Origin: Guyparkeria sp.
GTDB taxonomy: Bacteria; Pseudomonadota; Gammaproteobacteria; Halothiobacillales; Halothiobacillaceae
Assembly: GCA_024636755.1 (NCBI GenBank)
Contig: JAGXGL010000014.1
Coordinates: 1-44,120, forward strand
DNA: 44,120 bases
Direction of reading: 5' to 3'
The notes under the pieces were generated by a model that worked only from the letters and a program-made list of their open reading frames with translations, made no database searches and was not told the origin of the DNA. This document shows positions 12,481-20,206 of the stretch, one piece after another. The position numbers and the translations under genes were made by a program. Within the stretch, counting starts at the first letter, position 1, and each line of letters starts with the position of its first letter.

Positions 12481-13320
12481 ATGAATGCCTCGCGGATAGC
12501 TTTCATCGGTGGCGGCAATATGGCCGCCGCACTCATTGGCGGCATGCTCAAGGACGCGCCGTCCGACGCCAGGCCGTCGATCGTGGTCGCCGAGCCGGAT
12601 GCCGATCGGCGACGTGCCCTGGGCGAGCAGCTCGGGGCGGAGACGACCGAGGACAACCACGCGGCCATCGAGGGCGCCCAACTGGTGGTGCTGGCGGTCA
12701 AGCCGCAGGTGATGCAGATGATCGCCGAAGACTTGGCCCCTCATTTGGCGGCGGGGCAGCTGGTGGTCTCGATTGCCGCGGGCATCCCGGTCGCCGCCCT
12801 GGCCCGATGGCTCAACGGTCACGCCGCGATCGTGCGCGCCATGCCCAACACCCCGTCGATGGTCGGCTGTGGTGCGACCGGGCTGTTCGCCGCCGAGGCG
12901 GTCAGTCGCGAACAGCACAACGATGCCGAATCGCTGATGCGGGCGGTCGGCGTGGTGCAGTGGCTCGATGCCGAATCGCAGATTGACGAGGTCACGGCGC
13001 TGTCCGGCAGTGGCCCCGCCTACGTCTTCTACGTGATGGAGTCGATGCAGGCCGCGGCCGAGGACATGGGCATGGCGCCGGACGTGGCGCGGCTGCTGAC
13101 CTTGGAGACCGTGTTCGGTGCGGCCAAGCTGGCGCTGGCGGCGGACGACTCGCCGGCCGAGTTGCGCCGCCGGGTCTGTTCGCCGGGCGGGACCACCGAG
13201 CGGGCGATCGCGGCGCTGGACGAGTCGGGCGTGCGCGAAGCTTTCGCCCGGGCGATTCGTGCCTCGCGTGACCGCAGCCGGGAGCTGGCGGCCGATGTCA
13301 GTGATCGCGCGGCCGAGTGA
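12481..13320 (+). CDS. proC: Pyrroline-5-carboxylate reductase
   Basis: 279 residues. It reduces 1-pyrroline-5-carboxylate with NAD(P)H to proline, the last step of proline synthesis. The Rossmann motif FIGGGNMAAALIGGML is at about residues 8-23, AVKPQVM and the segment VRAMPNTPSMVGCGATGLFA follow, and the signature SGSGPAYVFYVMESM and SPGGTTERAIAALDESGVREAF complete the family pattern. It follows yggS by 75 bp and precedes yggT by 72 bp, a conserved neighbourhood. Confidence 0.95.
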   Translation: MNASRIAFIGGGNMAAALIGGMLKDAPSDARPSIVVAEPDADRRRALGEQLGAETTEDNHAAIEGAQLVVLAVKPQVMQMIAEDLAPHLAAGQLVVSIAAGIPVAALARWLNGHAAIVRAMPNTPSMVGCGATGLFAAEAVSREQHNDAESLMRAVGVVQWLDAESQIDEVTALSGSGPAYVFYVMESMQAAAEDMGMAPDVARLLTLETVFGAAKLALAADDSPAELRRRVCSPGGTTERAIAALDESGVREAFARAIRASRDRSRELAADVSDRAAE

Positions 13321-13392
13321 ACCGGTCGATTGAGCCGGGCGTTTTCGGGCTGGCCTGCCGGCCCCAACCATCAACCTGTCGAGTAGTTCTGC

Positions 13393-13944
13393 ATGAGCGG
13401 TAGTTTCGGGGATCCGAGCGTTTTTCTGGTCCGGGTGCTTTTCGAACTGGTGGCCTTCGTCGCCTTCATCCGGTATTTCCTGCAACTGTTCCGGGCGAAC
13501 TTCTACAACCCGGTGAGCCAGGCGATCGTCAAGATCACCGATCCGGTGCTCAACCCGCTGCGCACGGTGATCAAGCCGGTCGGTCGCCACGACCTGGCCG
13601 CGCTGGTATTCGGTGTCGTGATGGTGGCCCTGATGGTCTGGGCGATTACCGCGATGCAGGGTGTCGGCATGACCGGCACCGGCGTGTTGATCGGTACGAT
13701 CTATTTCACCTTTCTGACGGTGACCAACCTGTTCTTCTGGACGGTGTTGCTGCGGGCGGTGGCGTCCTGGCTGGGCAATGACCGCTCGCCTGGCGTGGCC
13801 TTCCTCGCCGATCTCACCGACCCGGTGGTCGATCCCATCCGGCGCGTACTGCCGCCGATCGGCGGGATCGATCTCTCGCCGCTGGCCGTGTTGCTGATTA
13901 TCCAGGTGGCCCAGATGGTGGTCGGCAACCTGTTGATGGGCTGA
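13393..13944 (+). CDS. yggT: YggT-family integral membrane protein
   Basis: 183 residues with two YGGT repeats of about 90 residues, each consisting of hydrophobic segments around a conserved stretch: [22 protein letters not shown] in the first half and [24 protein letters not shown] in the second. The family is linked to osmotic or cation stress in some bacteria, but its molecular role is not settled. It lies 17 bp before metX. Confidence 0.9.
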   Translation: MSGSFGDPSVFLVRVLFELVAFVAFIRYFLQLFRANFYNPVSQAIVKITDPVLNPLRTVIKPVGRHDLAALVFGVVMVALMVWAITAMQGVGMTGTGVLIGTIYFTFLTVTNLFFWTVLLRAVASWLGNDRSPGVAFLADLTDPVVDPIRRVLPPIGGIDLSPLAVLLIIQVAQMVVGNLLMG

Positions 13945-13961
13945 ACGCCAAGAGGACGTTG

Positions 13962-15170
13962 ATGAGCGAATCCACCGCAAAGAAATCGTCGCTTGACGGC
14001 ACAACGCACCAGCCGAGTTCGGTCGGGTTGGTCGAGCCGCAGGCCGCGCACATCGACACGCCGTTGCTGCTCGACTGTGGTCGCCGGATCGAGGAATACG
14101 AACTGGTCTACGAGACCTACGGCGAGCTCAACGAGCGCGCCGACAATGCCGTGCTCATCTGCCATGCGCTGTCCGGGGACCATCATGCCGCCGGTCGTCA
14201 CCGCCCCGAGGACCGCAAGCCGGGCTGGTGGGATACCGCCATCGGCCCGGGCAAGCCGATTGATACCGATCGGTTCTTCGTCGTCTGCGTGAACAATCTG
14301 GGTGGTTGCAAGGGTTCGACCGGGCCGTTGTCCACCAACCCGGAGACGGGGCGACCGTACGGCCCGGACTTTCCCATCCTCACCGTGCGCGACTGGGTCA
14401 ACAGCCAGCACGCGCTGATGCGGCGGCTCGGCATCTCCCGCTGGGCGGCGGTTGCTGGCGGCAGTCTCGGTGGCATGCAGGTGATGCAGTGGGCGATCAG
14501 CTATCCCGAGGCGATCGCCCACGCGGTCGTCATCGCCGCGGCGCCGAAGCTCTCGGCGCAGAACATCGCCTTCAACGAGGTCGCGCGTCAGGCGATCATC
14601 ACCGACCCGGACTTCCACGACGGGCGCTACGCCGAGCATGGGGCGATCCCGCGGCGCGGCCTGATGCTCGCCCGGATGCTGGGGCACATCACCTATCTGT
14701 CCGATGACGCCATGCGGGCCAAGTTCGGTCGTGAGCTGCGTTCGGGCAAGGTGCAGTACGGCTTCGATGTCGAGTTCCAGGTCGAATCCTACCTGCGCTA
14801 CCAGGGCACGAGTTTCGTCGACCGCTTCGACGCCAATACCTACCTCTTGATGACCAAGGCGCTGGACTACTTCGACCCGGCCGCCGAGGCCGACGACGAT
14901 CTGGCCACCGCGCTGGCGCCAGCGACCGCCCGCTTCCTGGTGGTGTCGTTCACCTCCGACTGGCGCTTCTCGCCGGTGCGCTCGAAGGAGATCGTCCGCG
15001 CGCTGCTGGCCACCGGCAAGTCGGTCTCCTATGCCGAGGTCGAGGCGCATCAGGGACACGATGCCTTCCTGATGCCGATTCCCTATTATCACCAGGTCTT
15101 GCGTGGTTATTTCGACAATATTGCCCGCCGCATGACCGAGGACGCCGGCACCGAGGAGGGTTACGCATGA
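13962..15170 (+). CDS. metX: Homoserine O-acyltransferase (MetX family)
   Basis: 402 residues, alpha/beta-hydrolase fold. It acylates homoserine from acetyl- or succinyl-CoA for direct sulfhydrylation to homocysteine. Seen are [24 protein letters not shown], the nucleophile elbow AGGSLGGMQ with Ser168, [10 protein letters not shown] carrying the acid, and the catalytic His in [11 protein letters not shown]. Start at ATG 13962 with AGAGGA 6 nt upstream; a TTG one codon earlier is less likely. The metX-metW pairing is common where MetX uses succinyl-CoA (MetXS), but acyl specificity cannot be decided here. No SAM-type riboswitch is visible in the 17-bp gap. Confidence 0.92.
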   Translation: MSESTAKKSSLDGTTHQPSSVGLVEPQAAHIDTPLLLDCGRRIEEYELVYETYGELNERADNAVLICHALSGDHHAAGRHRPEDRKPGWWDTAIGPGKPIDTDRFFVVCVNNLGGCKGSTGPLSTNPETGRPYGPDFPILTVRDWVNSQHALMRRLGISRWAAVAGGSLGGMQVMQWAISYPEAIAHAVVIAAAPKLSAQNIAFNEVARQAIITDPDFHDGRYAEHGAIPRRGLMLARMLGHITYLSDDAMRAKFGRELRSGKVQYGFDVEFQVESYLRYQGTSFVDRFDANTYLLMTKALDYFDPAAEADDDLATALAPATARFLVVSFTSDWRFSPVRSKEIVRALLATGKSVSYAEVEAHQGHDAFLMPIPYYHQVLRGYFDNIARRMTEDAGTEEGYA

Positions 15171-15772
15171 ATCGCCCCGACTGGGATATCGTCACCGGCT
15201 GGATTGGTGAAGGCGCCGGCGTGCTCGACCTGGGCTGTGGCGACGGCGCGTTGTTGCGCCATCTGATCGCCGAGCGCTCGGTGCGCGGGGTGGGCATGGA
15301 GGTCGATGACGAGCGCGTCGCCCGCGGCGTGGCGGCCGACCTGAACATCGTCCAGGCGGACCTCGACGACGGCATCCGCGATTGGTTTGGTCGGCACAGC
15401 TTCGATTACGTGCTGGTCAGTCAGACCATCCAGGCCATTCGCCACCCCGAGCGCCTGCTCGGGGAGATGCTCGATATTGCCTCGGAGGGCATCGTCACCT
15501 TCCCCAACATGGGCTACTGGCGCAATCGCTGGCAGCTGGGGGTGCAGGGGATGATGCCGACCACCAAGGCGCTGCCCAATCCCTGGTACAACACGCCCAA
15601 CATTCACCTCTGCACCCTGCGCGACTTCGAGTCGCTCTGCGAGGGGTTGGGCATCGAGATCCTCGACCGGGCCGTGGTCGACCAGAATCGCCGCAGCTCA
15701 CCGCTGCTGCGGGCGCTACCCCACTGGTTTGGCGAGCACGCGATCTATCGCATCCGCAAGCGGGTGGTCTGA
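15167..15772 (+). CDS. metW: Methionine biosynthesis protein MetW
   Basis: 201 residues with the class I methyltransferase motif [12 protein letters not shown] near residues 18-29 and the MetW blocks [30 protein letters not shown] and [17 protein letters not shown]. The start codon overlaps the metX stop as ATGA, implying translational coupling. MetW is needed with MetX for homoserine acylation in several proteobacteria; a methyltransferase substrate is not established. Confidence 0.93.
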   Translation: MNRPDWDIVTGWIGEGAGVLDLGCGDGALLRHLIAERSVRGVGMEVDDERVARGVAADLNIVQADLDDGIRDWFGRHSFDYVLVSQTIQAIRHPERLLGEMLDIASEGIVTFPNMGYWRNRWQLGVQGMMPTTKALPNPWYNTPNIHLCTLRDFESLCEGLGIEILDRAVVDQNRRSSPLLRALPHWFGEHAIYRIRKRVV

Positions 15773-15818
15773 GCGCACCCCGAGAAACGGCTTGAGCCAC
15801 CCGATTGCCGCCATGCGT

Positions 15819-15835
15819 CCGGAATGGCATTCCGG
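15819..15835. repeat. Short inverted repeat between convergent metW and methyltransferase genes
   Basis: CCGGAATG and CATTCCGG form an 8-bp palindrome around a single G. It sits in the 96-bp convergent gap. It could stop transcription from either side, but no T-run follows it, so it is recorded only as a palindrome. Confidence 0.4.
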
Positions 15836-15868
15836 TCATTCCGTCACTCGCGCGACCGGCGTCGGTCC

Positions 15869-16486
15869 TTATGCCTTTACAGCGCGGTGCACGGTGTAGG
15901 TCTTGCCCTGCTTGATCTTCTCGTAGTTGCCGAACTGTTCTTTCATCGTGCGCTTGAAGTACTCGCGCAGGCCGTTGATCGACACGAACCAGACCTCGCC
16001 ACCGCGGTTGAGGCCCCGCCAGGTGTCGAACAGCATGATCTGCCACATCTCCTTGCCTACCTTGGCCGGGACGTTCGAGTAGAGCCGATCGAATTTCTCG
16101 CCATCCACTGCCGACAGGCCGTTCGACAACCGGGCCTCGGCGTTTTCCAGCCGATTGCGGCCCAGGTTGCCCTGGGCGTAATCGATCGCGACGAAATCCT
16201 TGTCCAGCAAAATCACGTGGCCATCCGGGCAGGCCTTGGCCATGGTGGCCCCGATGGGGCCGTAGCCGCATCCTAGATCAACGATGCTGCTGCCGGCTGG
16301 CGGAATCGGGGTGTGCTCGAGCAGCAGGCGGGTGCCGGCGTCCACCTCGCGTGGGGAGAACAGTCCCCAGGTGGAATGCAGGGTCAGGCGCTGGCCGAGC
16401 AGTTCGCAGTCGAGAATCTGGTCGCGACGCAGGGCGGCGATGGTTTTGGCGTTGGGCGCTGGGTTCATGCGGGGCGCTAGGCTCAT
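15869..16486 (-). CDS. Class I SAM-dependent methyltransferase, RsmC-like
   Basis: About 205 residues. The methyltransferase-small fold is shown by LTLHSTWGLFSPREVDAGT, as in the C-terminal domain of RsmC/RlmG enzymes, and by SSIVDLGCGYGPIG, the SAM-binding loop, near residues 70-85. In place of the catalytic NPPF motif of RNA guanine-N2 methyltransferases it has SNVPAKVGKEM, so the target base may differ or the substrate may not be RNA. ATG 16486 is a compromise: ATG 16468 six codons later is equally possible and neither has a strong ribosome-binding site. It lies 29 bp after zur on the same strand. Confidence 0.8.
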   Translation of the reverse strand: MSLAPRMNPAPNAKTIAALRRDQILDCELLGQRLTLHSTWGLFSPREVDAGTRLLLEHTPIPPAGSSIVDLGCGYGPIGATMAKACPDGHVILLDKDFVAIDYAQGNLGRNRLENAEARLSNGLSAVDGEKFDRLYSNVPAKVGKEMWQIMLFDTWRGLNRGGEVWFVSINGLREYFKRTMKEQFGNYEKIKQGKTYTVHRAVKA

Positions 16487-16515
16487 GCGGTGTGATCGCT
16501 TGACGTGGTGGTGGG

Positions 16516-16977
16516 TTAATGAGCGGTTCGGCAGGCCCGGCACAGGCCGCGCAGTTCGATTACCGCCGAGCGGGGCGCAAAGCCCGTCTGGTTGGCGAGG
16601 TCGTCGAGGGCGGCATGCACGGCCGGGTTGTCCTCCTCGAGGATGTCGCCGCATTGATCGCAGATCAGCAGGATGGCCTGGTGCGGCTCCTGGGGGTGCT
16701 CGCAGCCGACGAAGGCATTGAGGCTCTCGATGCGGTGGATCAGGCCCTGCTCGAGCAGGAAGTCCAGCGCCCGGTAGACCGTGGGGGGCTTGACCTGCTC
16801 GCCGTGCTTCGAGAGACGCTCGATCAGGTCATAGGCCTTGGTGGCCTCGTGGTTGGACCATACCTCGCGCAGCACGTCGCGCCGAATCGGCGTCAGGCGC
16901 GCGCCGGAGTGGGCGCAAATCGCCTCGGCGCGGGCGAGGGCATCGTCGATGCACTGGTCGTGATGGGCGCAGGACAT
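16516..16977 (-). CDS. zur: Zinc uptake regulator Zur (Fur family)
   Basis: 153 residues. The N-terminal winged helix contains GARLTPIRRDVLREVW and QVKPPTVYRALDFLLEQGLIHRIES, nearly the same as E. coli Zur. The dimerisation half has the structural zinc pairs CDQC and CRAC and a HPQEPHQ-like metal segment. Zn-loaded Zur represses zinc import genes. No zinc transporter is adjacent; the divergent gene begins about 250 bp away and encodes a predicted zinc-dependent hydrolase. I chose ATG 16977 (MSCAHHDQ); a TTG 8 codons earlier is possible. Confidence 0.92.
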   Translation of the reverse strand: MSCAHHDQCIDDALARAEAICAHSGARLTPIRRDVLREVWSNHEATKAYDLIERLSKHGEQVKPPTVYRALDFLLEQGLIHRIESLNAFVGCEHPQEPHQAILLICDQCGDILEEDNPAVHAALDDLANQTGFAPRSAVIELRGLCRACRTAH

Positions 16978-17082
16978 GAATTCGCCGCTATCTGGAATCA
17001 ATGAGGCATCATAGTGTAGTGGCCCGGCATCGAGGACAGAAGCAAACCTGACGCCGGATCAACAATCTCGATCGCCACAACG

Positions 17083-17111
17083 TTGAAATTTCGGGTCACG
17101 GCGATCATTAT
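17083..17111 (+). promoter_or_regulatory. Possible promoter of the sulfur-related gene block
   Basis: TTGAAA (17083-17088) and CATTAT (17106-17111) are 17 nt apart in an AT-rich pocket of the divergent gap between zur and the exported hydrolase gene. It is the only good match in the 248-bp gap and would give a leader of about 110 nt. I saw no clear Zur-type palindrome around it. Confidence 0.4.
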
Positions 17112-17225
17112 TTAGAGACAGCTAATAAACATGGCCTGCTCGCCCCCTCCGGATCGGCCCAGTCGAACGGCCGGCCCGGCGTGAGGTCCCCGAAGGCGAA
17201 AGCGGGCACACCGGAGGAAAAGGCA

Positions 17226-18251
17226 ATGGAATTCAAAGAGCAGTTCCAGGTAACGCGCCGTCGTTTTTTGCGCAACATCGGGGTCACCGCCGGCCTCGCC
17301 GCCGCGCCCCTGTCATGGTCCTCGCGTGTGTTCGCCGAGGAAAAACTGGTGATCGAAGGGCCGCCGATGCCGGACATCCCGGCCACCGAGATCACCGAGA
17401 ACGTCTACATGATCGTCTCGCCCTGGGGGTTCCCCTCCGAGGAGAACCAGGGAATGATGAGCAACATCACCTTCGCCATCACCGAGAAGGGTGTCGTGGT
17501 GATCGACAGCGGCGCCTCCTTGCAGATTGGTCGCATGGCCTTGCGCCAGATCCGAGAAATCACCGAAAAGCCCATTGCAGCGGTCTTCAACACGCACTAC
17601 CACGGTGATCACTGGCTGGGTAACCACGCCTTCGTCAACGAGAACCCGGACGTGCCGATTTACGCGCACGAGAAGACCGCCTCGGCCATTCGCACCAACC
17701 AGGGCGAATTCTGGGTCAGCCTGATGGAACGCTCCACGGGTAACGCGATCGAGGGCACCGTGGTGACACCGCCGAACAAGGTGGTTGGTCATGGCGACGA
17801 GATTGATTTCGGCGACCTCACGATTCGCGTGCATTTCTACGGCACCGCGCATACCCCGTCGGATATCAGCCTCGAGCTGGTGGAAGAGCGGATCGTTCAC
17901 GTTGGCGACATCGCGATGAACAATCGCATCGCCTACATGGACGACGGCAGCTTCCTCGGGACCTTCAAGGCGTTCGATGCCCTTGAGCAGAACGTGCCGG
18001 ATGCGTTCTGGATTCCGGCCCACGGCTTTCCGGCCTACGATCTGCTCGAGCACAATCGCATCTTCTTTCAGGGCATCTACGAGTCTGCCGAGAAGGCCGT
18101 CGAGGAGATGGCCGGCCCGAGTCAGGCGAAAGCGTATGCACTGGAGGACGAGCGGGTGCAGTACTACGCCCCGGTAACCAACGGTTTCGATCAGAATATC
18201 GGCAAGTACGCCTCGCTCGCGTTTCTCGAGGCCGAAGCGGCTGCCTTCTAA
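17226..18251 (+). CDS. Tat-exported metallo-beta-lactamase-fold hydrolase, SoxH-like
   Basis: 341 residues. A twin-arginine leader (TRRRFLRNI, residues 10-18, then a hydrophobic stretch to VFA, 34-37) predicts folded export to the periplasm. The metal-binding motif HYHGDH at 124-129, a His in GTAHTPSD, the Asp in HVGDIAMNN and the late His in PAHGFP give a complete set of zinc ligands. Proteins of this shape occur in sulfur-oxidiser clusters as SoxH and near quinoprotein dehydrogenases; the substrate is unknown. The start at 17226 follows GGAGGA by 7 nt. It is the first gene of a six-gene block that continues with YeeE/YedE-type transporters, and it is transcribed divergently from zur. Confidence 0.85.
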   Translation: MEFKEQFQVTRRRFLRNIGVTAGLAAAPLSWSSRVFAEEKLVIEGPPMPDIPATEITENVYMIVSPWGFPSEENQGMMSNITFAITEKGVVVIDSGASLQIGRMALRQIREITEKPIAAVFNTHYHGDHWLGNHAFVNENPDVPIYAHEKTASAIRTNQGEFWVSLMERSTGNAIEGTVVTPPNKVVGHGDEIDFGDLTIRVHFYGTAHTPSDISLELVEERIVHVGDIAMNNRIAYMDDGSFLGTFKAFDALEQNVPDAFWIPAHGFPAYDLLEHNRIFFQGIYESAEKAVEEMAGPSQAKAYALEDERVQYYAPVTNGFDQNIGKYASLAFLEAEAAAF

Positions 18252-18257
18252 GGGGGT

Positions 18258-18282
18258 GTCACCCGGGCGGGGTGACCCGCCC
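18258..18282 (+). promoter_or_regulatory. Two mutually exclusive hairpins after the hydrolase gene
   Basis: GTCACCC (18258-18264) can pair with GGGTGAC (18270-18276). Alternatively GGGCGGG (18265-18271) can pair with CCCGCCC (18276-18282) across a GTGA tetraloop. The two stems share bases, so only one can form at a time. No T-run follows, so it is not a classical terminator; it could be an mRNA-end stabiliser or a switch before the transporter genes. Confidence 0.5.
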
Positions 18283-18366
18283 ACTGACAGTTGATATCGA
18301 TAGGCTCGCTGGATTGGCGGGTCTTTCAGGATTTTTAATTGCTGATTCCAGGAGGTCCAGCAGGGA

Positions 18367-18879
18367 ATGTCTTGCCAAGTTAGGCCGTTATGGCCCCCCT
18401 TTATCGCCGGCATCGTGCTCGGCCTGGTCGTTTTGCTCACCTTCGTGCTGGTGGGCAACGGCATGGGCTCTTCCGGTGCCTTCGCCCGCGTGGCCACCGA
18501 GATCGGTCTTCAGGTCGCACCCGAGGCCACTCGTGAGAACGCCTACCTCGGTGGCATGGCGCAGGGAAATCCGCTCGCGGCATGGATCGTGGTCGCCGCC
18601 ATCGGCACCCTGATCGGCGCGATCCTCGCGTCGGTTTCCTCCGGGCGGTTCCGGGTCAAGGTCGATCGCGGTTCCGGCCGGATCGGGGTCGCGCCGCGCC
18701 TGCTGCTCGCCCTGGGTGGCGGCCTGCTGGCCGGCTTCGGTTCGCGGCTGGCGGCTGGCTGCACCAGTGGCGTCGGCCTTTCCAATACCGCCATGCTGGG
18801 CGTGGCGGGCTTCGTCTTCCTGGTCGTGTTCTTCGTGGTCGGGATATTGATCAGTCTGTTGATGCGGAGGGTCTGGTAA
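18367..18879 (+). CDS. YeeE/YedE-type sulfur transporter, first half
   Basis: 170 residues with about four hydrophobic segments. The last part contains LAAGCTSGVGLSNTA, the Cys-bearing loop seen in YeeE/YedE (TsuA) thiosulfate-uptake proteins and their half-size relatives, in which paired Cys residues relay thiosulfate by transient hydrogen bonds. AGGAGG lies 11 nt before the ATG. It overlaps the following half gene as TAATG, so both are made together and probably form one transporter. Single-chain YeeE has about 350-400 residues; here the two halves add up to 391. A long periplasmic or cytoplasmic loop between TM1 and TM2 (about 35-65) is unusual. Confidence 0.85.
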   Translation: MSCQVRPLWPPFIAGIVLGLVVLLTFVLVGNGMGSSGAFARVATEIGLQVAPEATRENAYLGGMAQGNPLAAWIVVAAIGTLIGAILASVSSGRFRVKVDRGSGRIGVAPRLLLALGGGLLAGFGSRLAAGCTSGVGLSNTAMLGVAGFVFLVVFFVVGILISLLMRRVW

Positions 18880-19544
18880 TGGATTACGGCATCGCGGGTA
18901 CCGCACTGGCCACCGGCTTGTTGTTCGGCTTCGTGCTCGAGCAGGCCGGTTTTGGCTCCCCCTGCAAACTTACCGCCCAGTTTCGCCTCACCGACTGGTC
19001 GGTGTTCAAGGTCATGTTCACGGCCATCATCGTCGCGGCGATCGGCATCCTGTTGCTGCAGCTGAACAACACCTTCGGCGCACAGGGTTTCTTCGTTGCC
19101 GAAACGTATCTCTGGGGCACCGTGCTGGGGGCCGTGTTGATCGGCGCCGGTTTCGCCATTGGTGGCTACTGTCCCGGCACCTCCGTGGTCGGGTTCGGTA
19201 GTGGCCGGATCGACGGACTGATATTCATGCTTGGCATGGTGATCGGTGTCTGGGCCTTCGCCGGCGTCTACGACAGCGATTTCATCCAGGCCGCGGTCAA
19301 CGGGATGCAGGTATCGGCTCGCACCGTGCCGGAATTGCTGGGTGTCTCGCCGTGGCTGGTGGTGGTCGCGATGCTGCTGGTGCTGGCGGGTGGTTTCTTT
19401 GCCGGTCGCGCGCTTGAGCAGCGTAGCCAGGGTGTTTACAGCGCCGAGGACATCACCGAGGGGCGTGACCCCGGCAACCATGATGAACTCGGCCGCGACC
19501 TGGGTCGCGAGGCCAGCGCCGCGCGCCGCACCGACGACGATTGA
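18879..19544 (+). CDS. YeeE/YedE-type sulfur transporter, second half
   Basis: 221 residues. The N-terminus GLLFGFVLEQAGFGSPCKLTAQF and the internal GFAIGGYCPGTSVVGFGSG are the two Cys-containing signatures of the YeeE/YedE family. About five transmembrane segments are followed by a charged, soluble tail of roughly 45 residues (from LEQRSQGVYSAED to the end). Translation is coupled to the first half by overlapping TAATG. Together they should move a small sulfur compound (thiosulfate is the known TsuA substrate) across the inner membrane; direction and substrate are inference. The Cys-repeat protein gene follows 70 bp downstream. Confidence 0.87.
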   Translation: MDYGIAGTALATGLLFGFVLEQAGFGSPCKLTAQFRLTDWSVFKVMFTAIIVAAIGILLLQLNNTFGAQGFFVAETYLWGTVLGAVLIGAGFAIGGYCPGTSVVGFGSGRIDGLIFMLGMVIGVWAFAGVYDSDFIQAAVNGMQVSARTVPELLGVSPWLVVVAMLLVLAGGFFAGRALEQRSQGVYSAEDITEGRDPGNHDELGRDLGREASAARRTDDD

Positions 19545-19614
19545 GCCGCCGAGGCTTCGCGATTTCGCGGACCGGCCGACGGCCGCCCGCCCTTATTCAG
19601 AGGAGAATGATCAG

Positions 19615-20175
19615 ATGGAATCGAAGAAGATCGCCCGACAGGCCCGCGCCCGCCGCGCGCTCAAGTTGTCCGTGCCGGCCATGGCGTTCACCGTGGGCGC
19701 CTCGCTTGCCGCGACCACCATGCTGCCGCTGTCGGCCGCGGCGCAGACCCGGGGTGGCAATCCATGCGCTCCCTCCGCGCGTGGCGGCAACCCCTGTGCC
19801 CCGTCGTCCCGTGGGGGGAATCCTTGCGCCCCGTCGGCGCGAGGTGGCAATCCCTGCGCGCCCTCGGCTCGGGGCGGGAATCCGTGCGCTCCATCGGCTC
19901 GCGGTGGCAATCCCTGTGCGCCCTCGGCTCGGGGAGGCAACCCTTGTGCACCATCGGCTCGGGGCGGCAACCCCTGCGCACCGTCGGCTCGCGGTGGTAA
20001 TCCCTGTGCGCCATCGGCCCGAGGTGGCAACCCCTGTGCGCCGGCCGCTCGTGGTGGCAATCCCTGCGCCCCAGCCGCTCGGGGAGGTAATCCCTGTGCG
20101 CCGGCAGCCCGAGGCGGCAACCCTTGCGCCCCGGCGGGGCGTGGCAGCAACCCCTGCGCACCGGGCGGTCAGTGA
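19615..20175 (+). CDS. Secreted protein of fourteen RGGNPCAPSA-type repeats
   Basis: 186 residues. Residues 1-45 are a long signal peptide: a basic start (KKIARQARARRALK), a hydrophobic core (VPAMAFTVGASLAATTMLPL) and probable cleavage after SAAA. Everything after residue 45 is fourteen uninterrupted 10-residue repeats, consensus RGGNPCAPSA, ending in a single Q. Each repeat has one Cys, so the mature chain carries 14 Cys at exact 10-residue spacing and no aromatic or acidic residues. Unit 2 has SS, units 10-12 have AA, unit 13 AG and unit 14 RGSNPCAPGG. Codons vary widely while residues do not, which points to selection on the protein. AGGAG lies 9 nt before ATG 19615. I do not recognise a named family; a periplasmic thiol or metal carrier is inference. 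Confidence 0.88.
   Translation: MESKKIARQARARRALKLSVPAMAFTVGASLAATTMLPLSAAAQTRGGNPCAPSARGGNPCAPSSRGGNPCAPSARGGNPCAPSARGGNPCAPSARGGNPCAPSARGGNPCAPSARGGNPCAPSARGGNPCAPSARGGNPCAPAARGGNPCAPAARGGNPCAPAARGGNPCAPAGRGSNPCAPGGQ
19750..20169 (+). repeat. Fourteen 30-bp coding repeats
   Basis: The array has 14 units of exactly 30 bp with no spacer and no frame change. Units differ at third codon positions: Gly as GGT, GGC, GGG or GGA, Cys as TGC or TGT, Pro as CCC, CCT or CCG. The copies are therefore not recent duplicates. Confidence 0.95.
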
Positions 20176-20206
20176 TCGAGTGCCGCTCACGGTCTGAGAT
20201 GTCTCG

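Noticed and set aside
13945-13961. Possible SAM or homoserine-related riboswitch before metX
   Set aside because: The gap to yggT is only 17 bp; no leader structure can fit.
19611-20150. Minus-strand frame of repeated LPPRAAGAQG units
   Set aside because: It is the antisense shadow of the 30-bp coding repeats. The plus frame has a signal peptide, a ribosome-binding site and third-position variation that fits plus-strand coding.
19750-20169. Regular 30-bp repeats considered as a CRISPR array
   Set aside because: There are no spacers between units, all units are in one frame, and no cas genes are near.
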